Below, piece by piece: positions 4,394 through 6,686 of a stretch of DNA of 6,686 nucleotides. Position 1 is the stretch's first letter; every line of letters starts with the position of its first letter. Below the pieces are notes generated by a model. The model was not told where the DNA came from. It saw only the letters and a list, made by a program, of their open reading frames with translations, and made no database searches. Both the position numbers and the translations under genes were made by a program. Source of the stretch: Pseudobdellovibrio sp. (GTDB lineage: Bacteria; Bdellovibrionota; Bdellovibrionia; Bdellovibrionales; Bdellovibrionaceae). Location: NCBI GenBank assembly GCA_025449725.1, contig JANWIU010000039.1, positions 1 through 6,686 on the forward strand. Reading direction: 5' to 3'.

Positions 4394-5275
4394 TCAGCAG
4401 ATGACTCTAATGGCTTTCGCCAATTGCTTGATGATGTCATCTTCTTCTGTTGATTTGCGCTTCACCAAAAAAACATCACTGTTGCGAAGTTTACAATTAG
4501 ACAAAGCTGAGGCTCTTCGCCTTTCTAGCTGGTAATCTTCGTTCATTCTTTTATTATGTTCACATACCACAAATGCAGGAAAGTATCCTGCAACTAAACC
4601 CTGCCGGCAAAGCTCAAGTGCGGATTCCATTAACGTTACTCGATGAGTGACCTTTCTTTCAAAGGCGTCATCTGGCCAGCCGTCAAGTCCGCGCACCTTC
4701 GTAGGCACACCTTGAAGCGGCATCACCGGAACCACAAAAGGTAAATCCTCTTGCATTACGTTTTTTAAAGCTCCCTTTTTTGTGTAAACGCCCATCTCGA
4801 TAGACGATACTTTCATAAAATCCAGTTGTGGGCTCGGTATAGGCATATAAGTAATGCCCACATCAATTGAACCTTCTAGCAAATATTTTTCAATCTCACC
4901 GGGAAGCAGCTCATGCAGTTCAAGTGAACGATCCTGCCAATGCAAGGTTTTTAAAAACGTAAGAAAATAAGTCGAAAAAACCTCAAACGTTCCGATTCGG
5001 ATTGTTTTGCTTTTTTCTTCTGACTTGTGCAGCTCTTCTTTTAAGGCTCTGATATCATTAATTAATCGCGGTGCTTTTTTTAGAAGTGCATGCCCCGCGT
5101 CAGTTAAAATGATGTTCCGGCCGTTCGCTGCCCATAGGTTTAATTCGAATTCTTCTTCTAAAAGTTTCATCGCTTTTGAAAGCGCAGGCTGAGTTAAGTG
5201 TAGAATTTCACTGGCTTCCCGAAGACTTCCAGTTTGTGCGATGGTTAAAAAATACTCTAAGCGTTTTAGATTCAT
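4394..5275 (-). CDS. LysR-type transcriptional regulator, divergent from the HEWGTFT gene
   Basis: A cytosolic DNA-binding regulator of 293 residues, the normal LysR length. The HTH domain occupies residues 1-60. It shows the textbook pattern LEYFLTIAQTGSLREASEIL, then LTQPALSKAMKLLEEEFELNLW, and LTDAGHALL. The effector-binding domain is about residues 90-293 (opening IRIGTFEVF), with inner pieces DVGITYMPIP and a late LCRQGLVAGYFPAFVV block. Where most members have LFxRxxR, this one reads LWAANGRN, so the wing lacks the first Arg. No Shine-Dalgarno is visible before the ATG at 5275, and a -10-like TATGAT (5292-5287) lies so close that the transcript may be leaderless or nearly so. The divergent layout with the gene at 5375 is the classic LysR/target arrangement. 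Confidence 0.92.
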   Translation of the reverse strand: MNLKRLEYFLTIAQTGSLREASEILHLTQPALSKAMKLLEEEFELNLWAANGRNIILTDAGHALLKKAPRLINDIRALKEELHKSEEKSKTIRIGTFEVFSTYFLTFLKTLHWQDRSLELHELLPGEIEKYLLEGSIDVGITYMPIPSPQLDFMKVSSIEMGVYTKKGALKNVMQEDLPFVVPVMPLQGVPTKVRGLDGWPDDAFERKVTHRVTLMESALELCRQGLVAGYFPAFVVCEHNKRMNEDYQLERRRASALSNCKLRNSDVFLVKRKSTEEDDIIKQLAKAIRVIC

Positions 5276-5282
5276 GAATTTT

Positions 5283-5295
5283 AGTTATCATAACT
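5283..5295. promoter_or_regulatory. Dyad AGTTAT-C-ATAACT in the divergent control region
   Basis: A perfect 6-1-6 inverted repeat ends 8 bp upstream of the second LysR start and covers the possible -10 TATGAT. Its core TTATCAT (5285-5291) recurs at 5318-5324, exactly 33 bp away, about three helical turns. A LysR protein bound at both sites could repress its own gene and act on the one at 5375. Confidence 0.4.
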
Positions 5296-5374
5296 GTCGA
5301 ATTATTCAATTTTTTTCTTATCATTAAAAAGCTATTCACCAAATTACATCAAACACAACGAAAGGAGGCCATTT

Positions 5375-6673
5375 ATGAGGTCTATATTATTGATGCTATT
5401 ATTAACTACCCTGCTTGCGGGGGCCATTGCCAAAGCTAACTACGAGGCGCATGAATGGGGGACTTTCACTTCAGTCGTAGGTTCTGACGGAATTACGCAA
5501 ACGGGACTTTACCATGAGGACGAACCCCTCCCCGATTTCGTTCACGGGTTCGGCGAATTGAGAGCGGAACTTCCGCCGCCGCCTCCTCCGTTTCGTCCGC
5601 CGCCACATTTGCCGCCGTCGAATCCAAAACCACCTTGCCGAAACGTAAAAGTTTGCTTTGACCTAAATGATTTAGAGCAAAACGCCATTACGCAAAAAAT
5701 GGAAACGCCGGTCATCTATTTTTACAGCAGCGATTCAACGAGGCAACAAGTTGAGGTCGATGTCGCATTTCCAGAAGGAATTATAACTGAAACTTTCCCA
5801 GGGCCTGTGCAAACTTTCCCAACGTTTAATGATCCACACGTCATTGCAAATGGTAAAACGAAATTTTCAGTTGATATTTTATCAACCAAAACTGGAGCTG
5901 TTCCGTTTGTTCAAGCCGGAAACATTTACGGACACGCACGCGCCGTCAATAGTAACGTAGTGACTTCAGGTGCCGAGACAGAAAAATTTATTTTCTATCG
6001 AGGCCTAGGACGCTTTCAACCGCGAATTTCCATTACATCACGGAACGGTGCCTTGTTGATTTCTGAATTAGCTGCAGCTCGCCCGCAAGCGGCCGTATTA
6101 ATTCATGTTGATCAATCTGGTCACGGTCAATTGCTGGCTGTCGACAGCGTAAAAAACAAAGATTATGTTACGGTTTCTGCTAGAAGGATTGCAGATTTAA
6201 AAAATCATGCAACGACATCTCCATTTATTATCCGAGGCGAACAAGCACGCGGTAAATTGGTTGATGAACTTGTCACATCTGGTTTATTCCGCGATGAAGC
6301 CCTTGCCATGGTTAACACCTGGGAGAATGGTTACTTAAAGGTTCCTGGTTTACGCTTGCTCTACATTTTACCGCAAGCTGAAGTGGATGATATTTTACCT
6401 TTAAGTTTTTCACCTGCACCGACAAATTTAGTTCGTTCTTTCGTAGCTCGTATGGAGATTTTGCTAGATACAGAAGAAGCAAGAATTTTAGAAGAAATTC
6501 GCGCAGCTCAAAATACCTTTAAAGTAGATCAGCTTGGAAGATTCGCTGAGCCTATTTTAAGACGTGTTCGTGACCTTGCAGCTAAAACAGAACCTACAGG
6601 CTCTGCTTTATTAACCTTAATTGATCGGTTTATTAAAGAAGCGCAAAACGGAAGTGGCGGAACTCTTCACTAA
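5375..6673 (+). CDS. Secreted HEWGTFT-motif protein of unknown function
   Basis: An exported protein of 432 residues. A signal peptide covers about residues 1-21 (MRSILLMLLLTTLLAGAIAKA). The mature chain begins with the signature HEWGTFTSVVGSDG (26-39), then EDEPLPDFVHGFGEL (48-62). A proline-rich insert (66-87) and a Cys pair (Cys88, Cys94) follow, then KMETPVIYFYS (108-118). These blocks recall a family of secreted proteins with the same HEWGTFT, DEPxPxFVH and METPVxYFY motifs that I know from planctomycetes and other environmental bacteria; no function is known to me. The middle (about 119-330) looks beta-rich and the end (about 355-425) alpha-helical, with charged helices around EEARILEEIRAAQ. 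The start is clear: AAAGGAGG (5361-5368) precedes ATG by 6 nt. The divergent LysR gene is the likely regulator. The stop lies 13 bases before the window end, so no terminator can be seen. Confidence 0.88.
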   Translation: MRSILLMLLLTTLLAGAIAKANYEAHEWGTFTSVVGSDGITQTGLYHEDEPLPDFVHGFGELRAELPPPPPPFRPPPHLPPSNPKPPCRNVKVCFDLNDLEQNAITQKMETPVIYFYSSDSTRQQVEVDVAFPEGIITETFPGPVQTFPTFNDPHVIANGKTKFSVDILSTKTGAVPFVQAGNIYGHARAVNSNVVTSGAETEKFIFYRGLGRFQPRISITSRNGALLISELAAARPQAAVLIHVDQSGHGQLLAVDSVKNKDYVTVSARRIADLKNHATTSPFIIRGEQARGKLVDELVTSGLFRDEALAMVNTWENGYLKVPGLRLLYILPQAEVDDILPLSFSPAPTNLVRSFVARMEILLDTEEARILEEIRAAQNTFKVDQLGRFAEPILRRVRDLAAKTEPTGSALLTLIDRFIKEAQNGSGGTLH

Positions 6674-6686
6674 ATGATTTTTTCCC

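Noticed and set aside
5007..5192. Plus-strand open frame of 61 codons opposite the second LysR HTH region
   Set aside because: It is a shadow of the conserved HTH coding sequence with no ribosome-binding site.
5571..5635. CCG-rich simple repeat
   Set aside because: It encodes the proline-rich insert of the HEWGTFT protein and keeps the frame. It is not a mobile or regulatory repeat.

Overview
The window is a compact bacterial segment of moderate GC content, with short intergenic gaps, mostly good Shine-Dalgarno sites and no mobile DNA, tRNA, rRNA or CRISPR array. Three features suggest a Bdellovibrio-like organism (Bdellovibrionota): several small exported proteins of unknown function, a stand-alone RRM protein with a Gly-rich tail, and a secreted HEWGTFT-motif protein. 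This placement is an inference of moderate confidence. No marker gene is present.

Layout. Bases 1-248 (minus) hold the 5' part of a secreted protein of the 'Yx(F/W)xxD repeat' family, cut by the window edge. A 100-bp region carrying a strong 8-3-8 dyad separates it from a tightly coupled plus-strand operon at 348-2462. That operon runs: LysR-type regulator, unknown 125-aa cytosolic protein with a TTG start, YeeE/YedE half-transporter, and DUF6691/YedE-like half-transporter. It ends in a hairpin that contains the last stop codon and also serves the convergent RRM gene (2497-2826, minus). The RRM gene has a long candidate leader. Upstream of it, a second bidirectional hairpin ends an exported 177-aa protein gene (3063-3596, minus). 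A divergent lipoprotein gene (3781-4389, plus) follows and has a good sigma-54-like -24/-12 element in front. It converges, with only 4 bp between, on a second LysR-type regulator (4394-5275, minus). That regulator is divergent from a 432-aa secreted HEWGTFT-family protein (5375-6673, plus).

How the parts may work together. The first operon looks like a self-regulated import system for a small sulfur species: two half-size membrane proteins with the conserved Cys motifs of the thiosulfate/sulfur transporter superfamily, made in step with their regulator and a cysteine-free partner of unknown role. The second LysR gene and the HEWGTFT gene form the usual regulator/target divergent arrangement. 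The remaining genes encode envelope or exported proteins I cannot assign. The points most worth a second look are the dyad before the first LysR gene, the unknown 125-aa protein, the sigma-54-like promoter of the lipoprotein, and the HEWGTFT gene with its LysR partner.
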